Origin: Clostridium sp. CAG:411 | GTDB lineage: Bacteria > Bacillota > Clostridia > Lachnospirales > Lachnospiraceae | NCBI GenBank assembly: GCA_000437275.1 | Contig: FR899646.1 | Span: 1-11,030 of the forward strand | Length of the DNA: 11,030 nucleotides | Reading direction: 5' to 3' | Part shown: positions 1 through 6,856 of the stretch, piece by piece | How positions within the stretch are numbered: the first letter of the stretch is position 1 | Layout: each line of letters opens with the position of its first letter | Program-made: the position numbers and the translations under genes | Notes under the pieces: generated by a model | What the model saw: only the letters and a program-made list of their open reading frames with translations | What the model was told of the DNA's origin: nothing | Database searches by the model: none

Positions 1-683
1 TAAAACAAGTAGAAGAAAATATTAACGCTGCATGCCAGCGAGCTGGCCGCGATCCAAAGGAAGTTACTTTAATAGCTGTAAGTAAAACAAAACCTGTCTC
101 TATGATTGAAGAAGCCATCGATTATGGAATCAAAGACTTTGGTGAAAATAAAGTACAGGAAATGTGCGATAAGATAGAAAAAATTTCTAACAAATTAAAT
201 TGGCATTTGATTGGACATTTACAAAGAAATAAGGTAAAATATATAGTAGACAAAGCCTGTTTAATTCATTCGGTAGATTCATTACGTTTAGCGCAGCAAA
301 TTGATAGTGAAGCGAAGAAAGAAAATGTTATTTGTAACATTTTGATCGAAGTAAATATTGCTGGTGAAGAAAGTAAATTTGGTGTATCGAAAGATCAGGT
401 AAAAGAACTTTTAGAGGAAATTAAAGAATTAACGAACGTCCATGTTAAGGGGTTGATGACAATTGCACCTTATGTTGAGGATGCAGAAGAAAACAGGGGA
501 TATTTTAGGGAAATGAATAAACTTTTTATTGACATGCGTCAGGAAAATGCCGATAATGATAATATAGATATGGAAATATTATCAATGGGTATGACTGGAG
601 ATTACCAGGTAGCAATTGAAGAAGGTGCAACCATGGTAAGAGTGGGGACTGGAATTTTTGGGGCTAGGAATTATAATATATAG
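1..683 (+). CDS. yggS: YggS/PROSC family pyridoxal-phosphate homeostasis protein, 5' partial
   Basis: This is a PLP-binding, alanine-racemase-fold (type III) TIM-barrel protein that buffers free pyridoxal phosphate and has no established enzyme activity. The frame is open from base 3, ahead of the first internal ATG at 102, and the upstream residues match the family N-terminus, so the true start lies just outside the window and probably only a few residues are missing. The PLP lysine is in AVSKTKP, encoded at 84-86. Other family signatures are FGENKVQE, WHLIGHLQRNKVK, IHSVDS and the C-terminal LSMGMTGDYQVAIEEG followed by VRVGTGIFG. The stop is at 681-683, 26 bases before sepF. In Firmicutes this gene commonly sits next to sepF and yggT, supporting operon membership. 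Identification is firm; only the 5' end is absent. Confidence 0.95.
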   Translation, partial: KQVEENINAACQRAGRDPKEVTLIAVSKTKPVSMIEEAIDYGIKDFGENKVQEMCDKIEKISNKLNWHLIGHLQRNKVKYIVDKACLIHSVDSLRLAQQIDSEAKKENVICNILIEVNIAGEESKFGVSKDQVKELLEEIKELTNVHVKGLMTIAPYVEDAEENRGYFREMNKLFIDMRQENADNDNIDMEILSMGMTGDYQVAIEEGATMVRVGTGIFGARNYNI

Positions 684-694
684 AATAAAAAGAT

Positions 695-700
695 AGGAGA
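695..700 (+). promoter_or_regulatory. Ribosome binding site of sepF (decides the start)
   Basis: AGGAGA lies 9 bases before the ATG at 710. An in-frame TTG at 701 directly abuts this motif and so cannot be served by it. This supports the ATG at 710 as the sepF start. Confidence 0.8.
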
Positions 701-709
701 TTGATAACA

Positions 710-1270
710 ATGGCAGGATTATTAAATAATATTTTAGACTATATTCGTGTAAATGATGAGGATGATTACGATGATTATGATGAAATGGACTCTGTAAAAG
801 AGGAACCTGTTGTCAGATCATCACGCCGTTCAGAAGCTGCTGAGCCAAAGGCAAGTAGAAGAAATCGTTTTCAGGAAGCAGATGAGGAAGAACAGGAAAG
901 TACTATGCGTCGTGAACGTGCAGCACGTACAGAGCGTGGTTCATCCAAAGTTGTACCTATGCGCACATTAACAAAGGGATTAGAAGTCTGTGTAGTTAGA
1001 CCATCTTCTTTTGCTGATTCACAGCAAATTTGTAACGAATTATTAGGTGGTCGTGCCTGTGTATTAAACTTAGAAGGATTTGATGAAGACAATGCACAGC
1101 GCATCATTGATTTTGTTTCAGGATGTCTGTTCTCTATTGATGGAAAGATACACCGTATTTCACGTTACATCTTTATTCTTGCACCAAATAGTGTAGATAT
1201 TTCAGGAGATTATCTTGAATTATTACCCAGTGAAAAGAATAGTTCTGTAACACTTAACAAGGAATTATAA
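710..1270 (+). CDS. sepF: Cell division protein SepF
   Basis: SepF is a membrane-associated FtsZ partner that tethers and organises Z-ring filaments during septation. The 186-residue product starts MAGLLNNILDYI, a short amphipathic helix of the kind that binds membrane. Residues about 15-80 are an acidic then Arg/Glu-rich low-complexity linker with DDYDDYDEMD. Residues about 85-172 form the conserved globular SepF (DUF552) domain, including RPSSFADSQQICNEL, VLNLEGFDEDNAQRIIDFVSG and ISRYIFILAPN. The DFVSG glycine is in the region used for dimer-dimer contacts in the family. The ATG at 710 was preferred to the TTG at 701 because of the ribosome binding site spacing. It lies between yggS and yggT, four bases before the latter. 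Length and context are normal for a clostridial SepF. Confidence 0.95.
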   Translation: MAGLLNNILDYIRVNDEDDYDDYDEMDSVKEEPVVRSSRRSEAAEPKASRRNRFQEADEEEQESTMRRERAARTERGSSKVVPMRTLTKGLEVCVVRPSSFADSQQICNELLGGRACVLNLEGFDEDNAQRIIDFVSGCLFSIDGKIHRISRYIFILAPNSVDISGDYLELLPSEKNSSVTLNKEL

Positions 1271-1274
1271 TGGA

Positions 1275-1535
1275 ATGCTTTTTGCTATTTTAATTAAAGG
1301 GGCTTACGCAATATTGATGTTTCTGGAATGGCTGATTTTACTTTACTTTGTCAGTATTTGGTTGTTGCCGGATTGCTGGCTTCGCAGAACATTTATAGAG
1401 TATGTAGGTCCCTTTTTTGTTCCAATTAGAAAGCTTCTGAAAAAATCTGTTTTACAAAGTAAAATTGATTTTTCATATATTATTGTGTTGTTAATTATAT
1501 TTTATTTGAAAAATATGGTTATAACCTTTCTATGA
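1275..1535 (+). CDS. YggT family small integral membrane protein
   Basis: An 86-residue hydrophobic protein with two predicted membrane segments (about residues 3-31 and 62-85). They are joined by a positively charged stretch, LRRTFIEYVGPFFVPIRKLLKKS. The PFFVPIRKLL segment resembles the conserved P-(hydrophobic)-PIR core of the YggT family. Family members are small membrane proteins encoded beside sepF or yggS; a role in division-site or envelope organisation has been proposed but the biochemical function is unknown. The start ATG is four bases after the sepF stop, and the likely ribosome binding site (AAGGAA, about 1259-1264) lies inside the end of sepF, so translation is probably coupled. 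An ATG at 1270 is out of frame and stops after seven codons. Identification rests on size, topology, motif and synteny. Confidence 0.85.
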   Translation: MLFAILIKGAYAILMFLEWLILLYFVSIWLLPDCWLRRTFIEYVGPFFVPIRKLLKKSVLQSKIDFSYIIVLLIIFYLKNMVITFL

Positions 1536-1551
1536 AAGGATTAATTAGTTG

Positions 1552-2307
1552 ATGCAGGAAGAAAAAGAAGTACAATTATGCAAAAAAAGGCTTATTGAAC
1601 TGGCAAATACAAGTTTTTATAAAGGCTATTCCGTATTTACGGACTTTTTAACATTAAAGGAGCAGACCATTTTTAATCAGATTCAGTCTGAATTACCCAA
1701 CATAAATTATAAAAGTTGGGGTGGTACCGATTTAGCAGAGAGGAAAATGATTTGTTTTTCAAGTGACCTTCTGACTGTTGAACAGTTTCCGATAACTGTA
1801 CTTAAAATACAGCCACAGAATTTGAAATATGCAGAGCAGCTTACACATCGAGATTTTCTTGGTGCTATTTTAAATCTTGGTGTGGATCGATGCAAAGTAG
1901 GTGATATTCTATTAAATGAAAAAATTGCCTATGCCTTTATAGAAGAAAATATGGCTGATTTTTTTGTCAATTCGCTTGAAAAAGTAAAACATACAAAAGT
2001 CCGCTGTGAAATTATAAAAGAAGATTTTCAGTTTGAACAGAAATTCAAAGAGGTAGTTGGGACTGTTAATTCTATACGATTAGATGCAGTATTAGCCATC
2101 GCATTTCATTCTTCACGTTCCCAACTACTAAAACTAATTACAAGTGGCAAGATATATGTAAATGGATGCTTGGTTGAACATAACAGCTATCATCTGAAAG
2201 ATGGAGATTTAGTCTCTGCACGAGGCTTAGGAAAGTTTATGTATGTAACAGATTTAGATAAAACAAAAAAGGGAAAAACAAAAATTCTACTCAGAATATA
2301 TACATAG
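1552..2307 (+). CDS. ylmH: YlmH-type S4-domain RNA-binding protein
   Basis: A 251-residue protein whose C-terminal part (about residues 175-235) is an S4 RNA-binding domain: SIRLDAVLA, SRSQLLKLITSGKIYVNG, then LKDGDLVSARGLGKF. The N-terminal and middle parts match the YlmH/RNA-binding mediator fold, with the typical LTHRDFLGAILNLG and DRCKVGDILL. In Bacillus subtilis YlmH binds 50S subunits and takes part in ribosome-associated quality control; earlier work linked this gene to cell division through its place in the sepF-divIVA cluster. AAAGGA at about 1535-1540 is 8 bases from an in-frame TTG at 1549 and 11 from the ATG at 1552. I chose the ATG, but the TTG would add only one residue. The TAG stop at 2305-2307 runs into the G tract ahead of divIVA. 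Confidence 0.92.
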   Translation: MQEEKEVQLCKKRLIELANTSFYKGYSVFTDFLTLKEQTIFNQIQSELPNINYKSWGGTDLAERKMICFSSDLLTVEQFPITVLKIQPQNLKYAEQLTHRDFLGAILNLGVDRCKVGDILLNEKIAYAFIEENMADFFVNSLEKVKHTKVRCEIIKEDFQFEQKFKEVVGTVNSIRLDAVLAIAFHSSRSQLLKLITSGKIYVNGCLVEHNSYHLKDGDLVSARGLGKFMYVTDLDKTKKGKTKILLRIYT

Positions 2308-2314
2308 GGGGGGG
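2307..2314 (+). promoter_or_regulatory. Homopolymeric G8 ribosome binding site of divIVA
   Basis: Eight consecutive G residues start with the last base of the ylmH TAG stop and end 7 bases before the divIVA ATG. They occupy the position of a Shine-Dalgarno sequence and no other AGGAG-like motif is present. The other clear sites in this window are mixed AGGAG-type motifs, and the longest G run among them is five, before rluD. A G8 run can change length by slipped-strand mispairing, which would alter ribosome binding site strength or spacing; that consequence is inferred. Confidence 0.7.
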
Positions 2315-2321
2315 AATTATA

Positions 2322-3998
2322 ATGTTAAACGCGGATGAAATTTCGGTTGACAAAATAAAATCCGGATTTGGCGGATACAAAAAGAAAGAAACAAAAGAAT
2401 ATTTAGAAACAATACGAAGTAATTATGATGCCTTATGGAAAGAGAATTTAGAGTTAAAAGATAAACTTTCTGTTCTAAGTGAAGGTGTACAATATTACAA
2501 AAATATGGAAAAATCCTTACAAAAGGCATTAGTTTTAGCGGAACGTACCACTTCTGAGACCGTACATGCGGCGGAAGTAAAGGCTGTTGCAATGGAAAAG
2601 GAAGCAATGGCAAAAGCAGAGAATCTAAAAAAGGAAGCCGAACTACAGGCAACTGCAAGAGAAAGGGAAGCTGCTTTAAAGGCAGATAGCTTAATCCGTG
2701 ATGCAAAGAGACAAGCAGATACAGCTATTGCTGAAGGAAATGAAGAACTTAGAAAAGTACATTCACAAATTATGACATTGATACAGCAGTATGAACAATA
2801 CAAAACGCAATATAAACAGCTTGCAATGGCACAAATGAATGTTTTGGAAAGTAAAGCATATAACTTAGAAGCACCTATATTAAAAACGATTCAAAGTCTG
2901 ACAGAGGATTCAGCTACAACAGAGGAAGATACGAAAGAGGATATTCCTAATTCAGTTGTACATCCGGTTGAAACTGTATCTGAACCTTTGGAAGAAAATG
3001 AGACAGAAAAGAAAGTCTATGTAGATGGTCGCGGTCAGGTTGTTGAAGTACATGAATTTCGCGAAGTAACACCAATGGGCAATGAAAATGACCCTATAAA
3101 TGCCTTTGACACTGACACAAATAATACGAAAACAGAAGAGGACTCTTGGTCAAAAAGTGATTTTCCATATGGTGCTATGTCTTTTGATCAGGATGCCGAA
3201 AATGTACAGCAAAATTCTGAAAAAACAGAAGATAGAGCAGAACCACCTGTAGCAGATTTAGAAACTATAAATCCAATGAAACAGGGTACTTTTAATAGTG
3301 AAATTTCAGAAGAGAAAAATCCTGATGTATACTTTAAGGCATTTGAGCCTTCTTCTTCATCTGTTATGAATAATCAAACAACCGATGAAACAAAAGAAGA
3401 TAACGCAGATATGCAGGCAGAAATGAAACGAATCGAGCGTTTACAAATGGAGCGTCTACAAAGAGAAGAAGAGCTACAGGCTGAAAGAATGCGAAATCGA
3501 CAATCAAAAGCCGAATACAACGAATTTAGTCATACTACTTCTGGAGAAATGGAGCAAAACAATACAGAGGATAATACGTTATCAGAAGAAGCTACAGAAC
3601 CACCTGTTGCAGATTCAAACTTTTATTCAGATTATGACAAAATAGATAAACCTGATTTGACATTGTCTGATATAAAACGTATGGATGATGTAGAAAACAG
3701 CCAGGTACCTTTACCAAGTGCCTCTGAGGAAGAAAAATATTTTACCAGAAGAAAGAATGATAAGAATGAAATAGCTCATGATGCATCTGTTGCAGATAAC
3801 AGCACAAATTTCCCTCATGATATCAATACAGATTATTTTAATCAATTTGCGCCAGATCAATTATCTGCATTGCACTCATATGCGAAAGAAAATGAGACAA
3901 ATTCTATTGATTATGAATTGGATCATAACAGTACACAAAACAATGCGGAACATTCCAGCAAATTTAAAAGTTTTAAAGATTTTGAATCTGAATTGTAG
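2322..3998 (+). CDS. divIVA: DivIVA domain protein with long acidic C-terminal extension
   Basis: DivIVA-family coiled-coil scaffold that senses membrane curvature at poles and septa. At 558 residues it is much longer than Bacillus DivIVA (about 160). Residues 1-60 carry the lipid-binding domain, with DEISVDKIKSGFGGYKKKET matching the family pattern of a Phe followed by GYxxxEVxxFL. Residues about 35-175 are predicted coiled coil, with an Ala/Glu/Lys-rich heptad section at about 80-140. Residues about 190-558 are acidic, Asn/Thr/Ser-rich and probably disordered. They include two copies of EPPVAD (residues 307 and 426) and a second short charged helix at about 364-398 (MKRIERLQMERLQREEELQ). 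It is the last gene of the cluster, with a terminator 12 bases after the stop. The domain call is firm; the partners of the tail are unknown. Confidence 0.9.
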   Translation: MLNADEISVDKIKSGFGGYKKKETKEYLETIRSNYDALWKENLELKDKLSVLSEGVQYYKNMEKSLQKALVLAERTTSETVHAAEVKAVAMEKEAMAKAENLKKEAELQATAREREAALKADSLIRDAKRQADTAIAEGNEELRKVHSQIMTLIQQYEQYKTQYKQLAMAQMNVLESKAYNLEAPILKTIQSLTEDSATTEEDTKEDIPNSVVHPVETVSEPLEENETEKKVYVDGRGQVVEVHEFREVTPMGNENDPINAFDTDTNNTKTEEDSWSKSDFPYGAMSFDQDAENVQQNSEKTEDRAEPPVADLETINPMKQGTFNSEISEEKNPDVYFKAFEPSSSSVMNNQTTDETKEDNADMQAEMKRIERLQMERLQREEELQAERMRNRQSKAEYNEFSHTTSGEMEQNNTEDNTLSEEATEPPVADSNFYSDYDKIDKPDLTLSDIKRMDDVENSQVPLPSASEEEKYFTRRKNDKNEIAHDASVADNSTNFPHDINTDYFNQFAPDQLSALHSYAKENETNSIDYELDHNSTQNNAEHSSKFKSFKDFESEL

Positions 3999-4010
3999 AA
4001 TGGACATTTT

Positions 4011-4053
4011 ACCTCTATATCAATCTTTTTGTTTGATGATATAGAGGTTTTTT
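4011..4053 (+). terminator. Intrinsic terminator after divIVA
   Basis: A perfect 12-bp stem pairs ACCTCTATATCA (4011-4022) with TGATATAGAGGT (4037-4048) around a 14-base loop. Six T residues follow (4048-4053), then CTTT. It begins 12 bases after the divIVA stop and ends the division-gene transcript. Confidence 0.92.
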
Positions 4054-4073
4054 CTTTATTATTGAAAGTGTTT

Positions 4074-4109
4074 GAACCTAACAGTCCGAAGCTGTGGATA
4101 GGTTCTTTT
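4074..4109 (+). other. Second hairpin between divIVA and aroB
   Basis: GAACCTA (4074-4080) pairs with TAGGTTC (4099-4105), and the adjoining ACAG (4081-4084) pairs with CTGT (4092-4095), leaving a three-base bulge GGA and a 7-base loop. TTTT follows directly. It could be a weak backup terminator. It lies upstream of the aroB -35 box, so it would not be part of the aroB transcript from that promoter. Confidence 0.45.
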
Positions 4110-4111
4110 GC

Positions 4112-4140
4112 TTGATAAATGACACAGATATTTATATAAT
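4112..4140 (+). promoter_or_regulatory. Sigma-A-type promoter of the aroB-lspA-rluD unit
   Basis: A -35 box TTGATA (4112-4117) and a perfect -10 box TATAAT (4135-4140) are separated by the optimal 17 bases. Transcription would start near 4147, giving a leader of about 85 bases before aroB. Eleven of twelve consensus positions match, and it lies just after the divIVA terminator, as expected for a new transcription unit. Confidence 0.82.
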
Positions 4141-4146
4141 GATGTT

Positions 4147-4231
4147 GGGGTTGTAAAAGATACTATGGGTAATTTTTATCCCCCTTACATTAGCATAATG
4201 ATAATTAACATAAAAAGAAGGAGAGGTTCGT
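4147..4231 (+). promoter_or_regulatory. Leader region of aroB
   Basis: This leader of about 85 bases holds G tracts at 4147-4150 and 4167-4169 that could alternatively pair with a C5 tract at 4180-4184. A small inverted repeat follows: CATTA (4188-4192) and TAATG (4196-4200). The ribosome binding site AAGGAG (4218-4223) is 8 bases before the aroB ATG. No known riboswitch or T-box signature was recognised, and regulation by the leader is only a possibility. Confidence 0.35.
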
Positions 4232-5326
4232 ATGAGCAAAACATTAACCGTAAAAGAAAATGGAACACCTATTTACAATATTTATATTGAAAAGGATTAT
4301 AAAGCATTTGACAGTGTATTAAGAGAATTAAAGACATCTGGACATCGTATTTGTATTGTTTCTGACACATCCATCAGCAAATATTATATGGAAGACGTGG
4401 TAGAAATTGCAAAAGACTATTCCATTATGGTAGAAACTTTTACATTAAAGCCAGGTGAAGAATATAAAAATCTTGATTCTGTAAATCGATTGTATGAGTA
4501 TCTGATACAGTCTAAATTTGACAGAAATGATTTTCTAATAGCTTTAGGTGGAGGTGTTGTAGGTGATTTGACTGGTTATGTAGCCGCAACCTATTTACGT
4601 GGTATTTCATTCATTCAGATGCCAACTACATTATTGTCAATGGTAGACAGTAGTATTGGAGGCAAAACAGGTGTAGATTTTGCTGCATACAAAAATATGG
4701 TAGGAGCTTTTAAGCAGCCAAAAGCTGTATATATCAATACTGCAACATTAAAAACATTAACCCCTCGTATTTTTTATAGTGGTTTTGGTGAAATTACAAA
4801 ATATGGCTATATCCAGGATAAAGAATTTGATCAGTGGCTTTGCGAACATGTAGATGCGCTTTTAAATAAAGAAAGCGATGAATTAGAGTATATGATTTAT
4901 AGAAGTTGTGACAATAAACGTGTCGTAGTAGAAGAGGACCCTAAAGAAAAAGGGATTCGTGCTACTTTAAACTTTGGACATACCTTGGGACATGCAATAG
5001 AAAAAATGATGGATTTTCAGTTGCTTCATGGGGAATGTGTTTCAATTGGTATGGTAGCTGCCGCATATATGTCATATAAAAGAGGTATGCTTTCTGAGCA
5101 GGAATTAAACAGAATACGCGAAACACTTATAAAATTCCAGCTTCCTGTTAGCGTAAAAAAATTAGACGAAGAAGCATTGATTAGCATTACACAAAATGAC
5201 AAAAAGATGGAGGCAGGAAAAATTAAATTTATTCTGTTAGATGGTATCGGACATGCTGTTATAGACTCCAGCGTAACAAAAGAAGAAATGCTGGAAGGAT
5301 TCCGTTATGTAGTAGAAGAAAACTAG
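4232..5326 (+). CDS. aroB: 3-dehydroquinate synthase
   Basis: A cytoplasmic NAD+- and divalent-metal-dependent enzyme that converts DAHP to 3-dehydroquinate, the second step of the shikimate pathway to aromatic amino acids. The 364-residue product is full length. It shows the NAD-binding glycine motif LGGGVVGDLTGYVAATYLRG (about residues 105-124), PTTLLSMVDSSIGGKTGVD (131-149) and the metal ligands: Glu187 in GFGEITKYG, His250 in NFGHTLGHAIE and His266 in LLHGECVSIGM. EEYKNLDS (77-84) is the usual substrate-domain segment. The start is supported by AAGGAG 8 bases upstream and a strong promoter at 4112-4140. It is followed after 18 bases by lspA, so the two are probably co-transcribed although functionally unrelated. 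No other shikimate gene is in view. Confidence 0.97.
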   Translation: MSKTLTVKENGTPIYNIYIEKDYKAFDSVLRELKTSGHRICIVSDTSISKYYMEDVVEIAKDYSIMVETFTLKPGEEYKNLDSVNRLYEYLIQSKFDRNDFLIALGGGVVGDLTGYVAATYLRGISFIQMPTTLLSMVDSSIGGKTGVDFAAYKNMVGAFKQPKAVYINTATLKTLTPRIFYSGFGEITKYGYIQDKEFDQWLCEHVDALLNKESDELEYMIYRSCDNKRVVVEEDPKEKGIRATLNFGHTLGHAIEKMMDFQLLHGECVSIGMVAAAYMSYKRGMLSEQELNRIRETLIKFQLPVSVKKLDEEALISITQNDKKMEAGKIKFILLDGIGHAVIDSSVTKEEMLEGFRYVVEEN

Positions 5327-5334
5327 AGCAGATT

Positions 5335-5339
5335 GGAGA
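5335..5339 (+). promoter_or_regulatory. Ribosome binding site of lspA (decides the start)
   Basis: GGAGA lies 5 bases before the ATG at 5345. An in-frame TTG at 5333 overlaps this motif and has no site of its own, so the ATG is preferred. Confidence 0.75.
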
Positions 5340-5344
5340 TTAAA

Positions 5345-5833
5345 ATGAAAAAATGGATTGGAATTATTACAATGGTGCTTCTTGTATGCTTAGATCAATG
5401 CACCAAGTATATTGCCAAAGCAGCACTGGAAGGAAAAGATGCGGTGGAATTAATAAAGGGCGTTCTGGAATTTCACTATTTAGAAGGCGGGAATACTGGT
5501 GCCGCATTTGGAATATTCAGCGGTAAAACGATTTTTTTAGGCATTGTATCTCTGGTTGTTTCAGTTGTATTATTATATGTCTATTTTAAAATCGTAAAGA
5601 AACCAGAATACAAATGGATTTCCTGGTGTATTATTTTCATGTGTGCAGGTGCCTTAGGAAATTGCATTGACCGTCTAGTTAATCAGTATGTGATTGACTT
5701 CATATACTTTAAGCTGATTGATTTTCCAATTTTTAATGTGGCCGACTGTTATGTGACGATTTCTGCAATTGCATTGTTTTTATTAATCGCATTCTCAAAA
5801 GAAAAGGAAACAGGGGGAACTGCAAATGGGTGA
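5345..5833 (+). CDS. lspA: Lipoprotein signal peptidase (signal peptidase II)
   Basis: An integral membrane aspartyl protease that removes the signal peptide from prolipoproteins after lipid attachment to the +1 cysteine. The 162-residue protein has four hydrophobic segments (about residues 4-24, 62-81, 90-107 and 131-151), the family topology. Conserved motifs in order are DQCTKYIA (17-24), NTGAAFGIFSG (50-60), GALGNCIDRL with catalytic Asp109, and FNVADCYVTISA with catalytic Asp134. Starting from the TTG at 5333 would add MEIK and destroy the ribosome binding site spacing. The 3' end overlaps rluD by 8 bases, implying translational coupling. One likely substrate in the window is the amylase lipoprotein at 7547-10030, which has a clear lipobox. 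Confidence 0.96.
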   Translation: MKKWIGIITMVLLVCLDQCTKYIAKAALEGKDAVELIKGVLEFHYLEGGNTGAAFGIFSGKTIFLGIVSLVVSVVLLYVYFKIVKKPEYKWISWCIIFMCAGALGNCIDRLVNQYVIDFIYFKLIDFPIFNVADCYVTISAIALFLLIAFSKEKETGGTANG

Positions 5834-6737
5834 GATACTTAATTTATCGGCAACAGGAATGGAGGGACAGAGAATTGATAAGGCTTTAGCTGTTCTACAA
5901 CCTGATATGAGTCGCTCCTATATACAAAAAATGATAAAAGACGGAAAAGTTTTCGTAAATCAGAAAGTAATAAAAGCGAATTATAAGTTAGAATCGACCG
6001 ATGAAATTACCGTTCATGTTCCAGAACCTGTGAAATTAGATATTCAACCCGAAAAAATGGATTTAGACATACTGTATGAGGATGAGGACATTATTGTAAT
6101 CAACAAAGCAAAAGGTGTTGTTGTTCACCCGGCTGCAGGTCACTACAGTGGTACGATAGTAAATGGATTGTTATATCATTGCGATGGACAGCTATCAGGA
6201 ATTAACGGTATTCTGCGCCCTGGTATTGTTCATCGAATTGATATGAATACAACTGGAGCTATTGTTGCCTGTAAAAATGATATTGCTCATCGTTTTATTG
6301 CAGAACAACTGAAAGAACATAGTATTACTAGAAAATATGAAGCAATCGTATATAATCGCTTTCAACAGGAGCAGGGAACCGTGGACGCACCTATTGGCAG
6401 ACATCCAGTGGACCGTAAAAAAATGGCAATTAACTACAAAAATGGGAAAAATGCAGTTACTCATTATCGGGTACTCCAAAATTTAAAAGGAAATTATTCT
6501 CATATTGAATGCGAACTGGAAACTGGCCGCACACATCAAATACGTGTACATATGACAAGTATTAATCATCCTTTATTGGGTGATGATGTATACGGACCTG
6601 CAAAATCTCCAATCCGTTTACAGGGACAAACATTACATGCACGTATATTAGGCTTTATTCATCCAACAACAAAGCAATACGTGGAATTTGAGGCTCCCTT
6701 ACCAGAGTATTTTGAAAAATTACTACGAACCTTATAA
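5826..6737 (+). CDS. rluD: RluA/RluD family 23S rRNA pseudouridine synthase
   Basis: It isomerises uridine to pseudouridine in large-subunit rRNA, by homology to RluD, which modifies the helix 69 loop of 23S rRNA. The 303 residues comprise an N-terminal S4 RNA-binding domain (about 14-75: RIDKALAVL, SRSYIQKMIKDGKVFVNQ) and a pseudouridine synthase domain. The domain contains VINKAKGVVVHPAAGH (91-106), GIVHRIDMNTTGAIVACKN with catalytic Asp139, and ETGRTHQIRVHM. Asp139 is also the catalytic position in E. coli RluD. The active-site loop reads HRIDMNTTG where HRLDxxTSG is usual; these are conservative changes. AGGGGG at 5812-5817 lies 8 bases before the ATG. Firmicutes carry several RluA-family paralogues, so the exact target uridines are inferred; adjacency to lspA is the classical ylyB arrangement. 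Confidence 0.9.
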   Translation: MGEILNLSATGMEGQRIDKALAVLQPDMSRSYIQKMIKDGKVFVNQKVIKANYKLESTDEITVHVPEPVKLDIQPEKMDLDILYEDEDIIVINKAKGVVVHPAAGHYSGTIVNGLLYHCDGQLSGINGILRPGIVHRIDMNTTGAIVACKNDIAHRFIAEQLKEHSITRKYEAIVYNRFQQEQGTVDAPIGRHPVDRKKMAINYKNGKNAVTHYRVLQNLKGNYSHIECELETGRTHQIRVHMTSINHPLLGDDVYGPAKSPIRLQGQTLHARILGFIHPTTKQYVEFEAPLPEYFEKLLRTL

Positions 6738-6761
6738 TATAACTGTTTCCTATATTTTATT

Positions 6762-6808
6762 TGTTTTCGGGTGAAAGATGGTCACATGGTCATTTTCACC
6801 CGAAAACA
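6762..6808. repeat. Perfect 15-bp inverted repeat without T-tract, after rluD
   Basis: TGTTTTCGGGTGAAA (6762-6776) is exactly complementary to TTTCACCCGAAAACA (6794-6808) around a 17-base loop. The loop region holds a direct repeat of ATGGTCA with one copy overlapping each side of the centre. AGTAAACG follows on the + strand, so the U-tract of a canonical intrinsic terminator is missing; the - strand flank is A-rich too. It could be a non-canonical rluD terminator, an mRNA 3'-end stabiliser, a protein-binding palindrome upstream of the blaI-like gene, or a dispersed palindromic repeat. Confidence 0.75.
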
Positions 6809-6856
6809 GTAAACGTAGAAAACCCTTTATAGAAAAAAAGAGGCATCTTACATTAC

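Noticed and set aside
701..709. TTG start for sepF
   Set aside because: It directly abuts the AGGAGA motif, leaving no spacing. The ATG at 710 has ideal spacing and gives the typical SepF N-terminus.
2317..2803. Open frames on the - strand inside divIVA (78-129 codon class, including 2317-2706 and 2495-2803)
   Set aside because: They lie antisense to a clearly coding coiled-coil region whose Ala/Glu/Lys codons create Leu/Pro/Phe/Ser-rich shadows. They have no ribosome binding site and no recognisable motif.
3778..4044. 88-codon + strand frame across the divIVA 3' end
   Set aside because: It is in another frame of the divIVA tail, runs through the terminator and has no motif.
4165..4290. Small upstream frame in the aroB leader with Phe-Tyr and Tyr codons (MGNFYPPY), resembling an attenuation leader peptide
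   Set aside because: It has no properly spaced ribosome binding site, continues about 60 bases into aroB in another frame, and no terminator/antiterminator pair follows it.
5333..5344. TTG start for lspA
   Set aside because: The TTG overlaps the GGAGA ribosome binding site that serves the ATG at 5345.
6762..6808. Calling this palindrome a standard intrinsic terminator
   Set aside because: No U-tract follows on either strand, so it was listed as a repeat.
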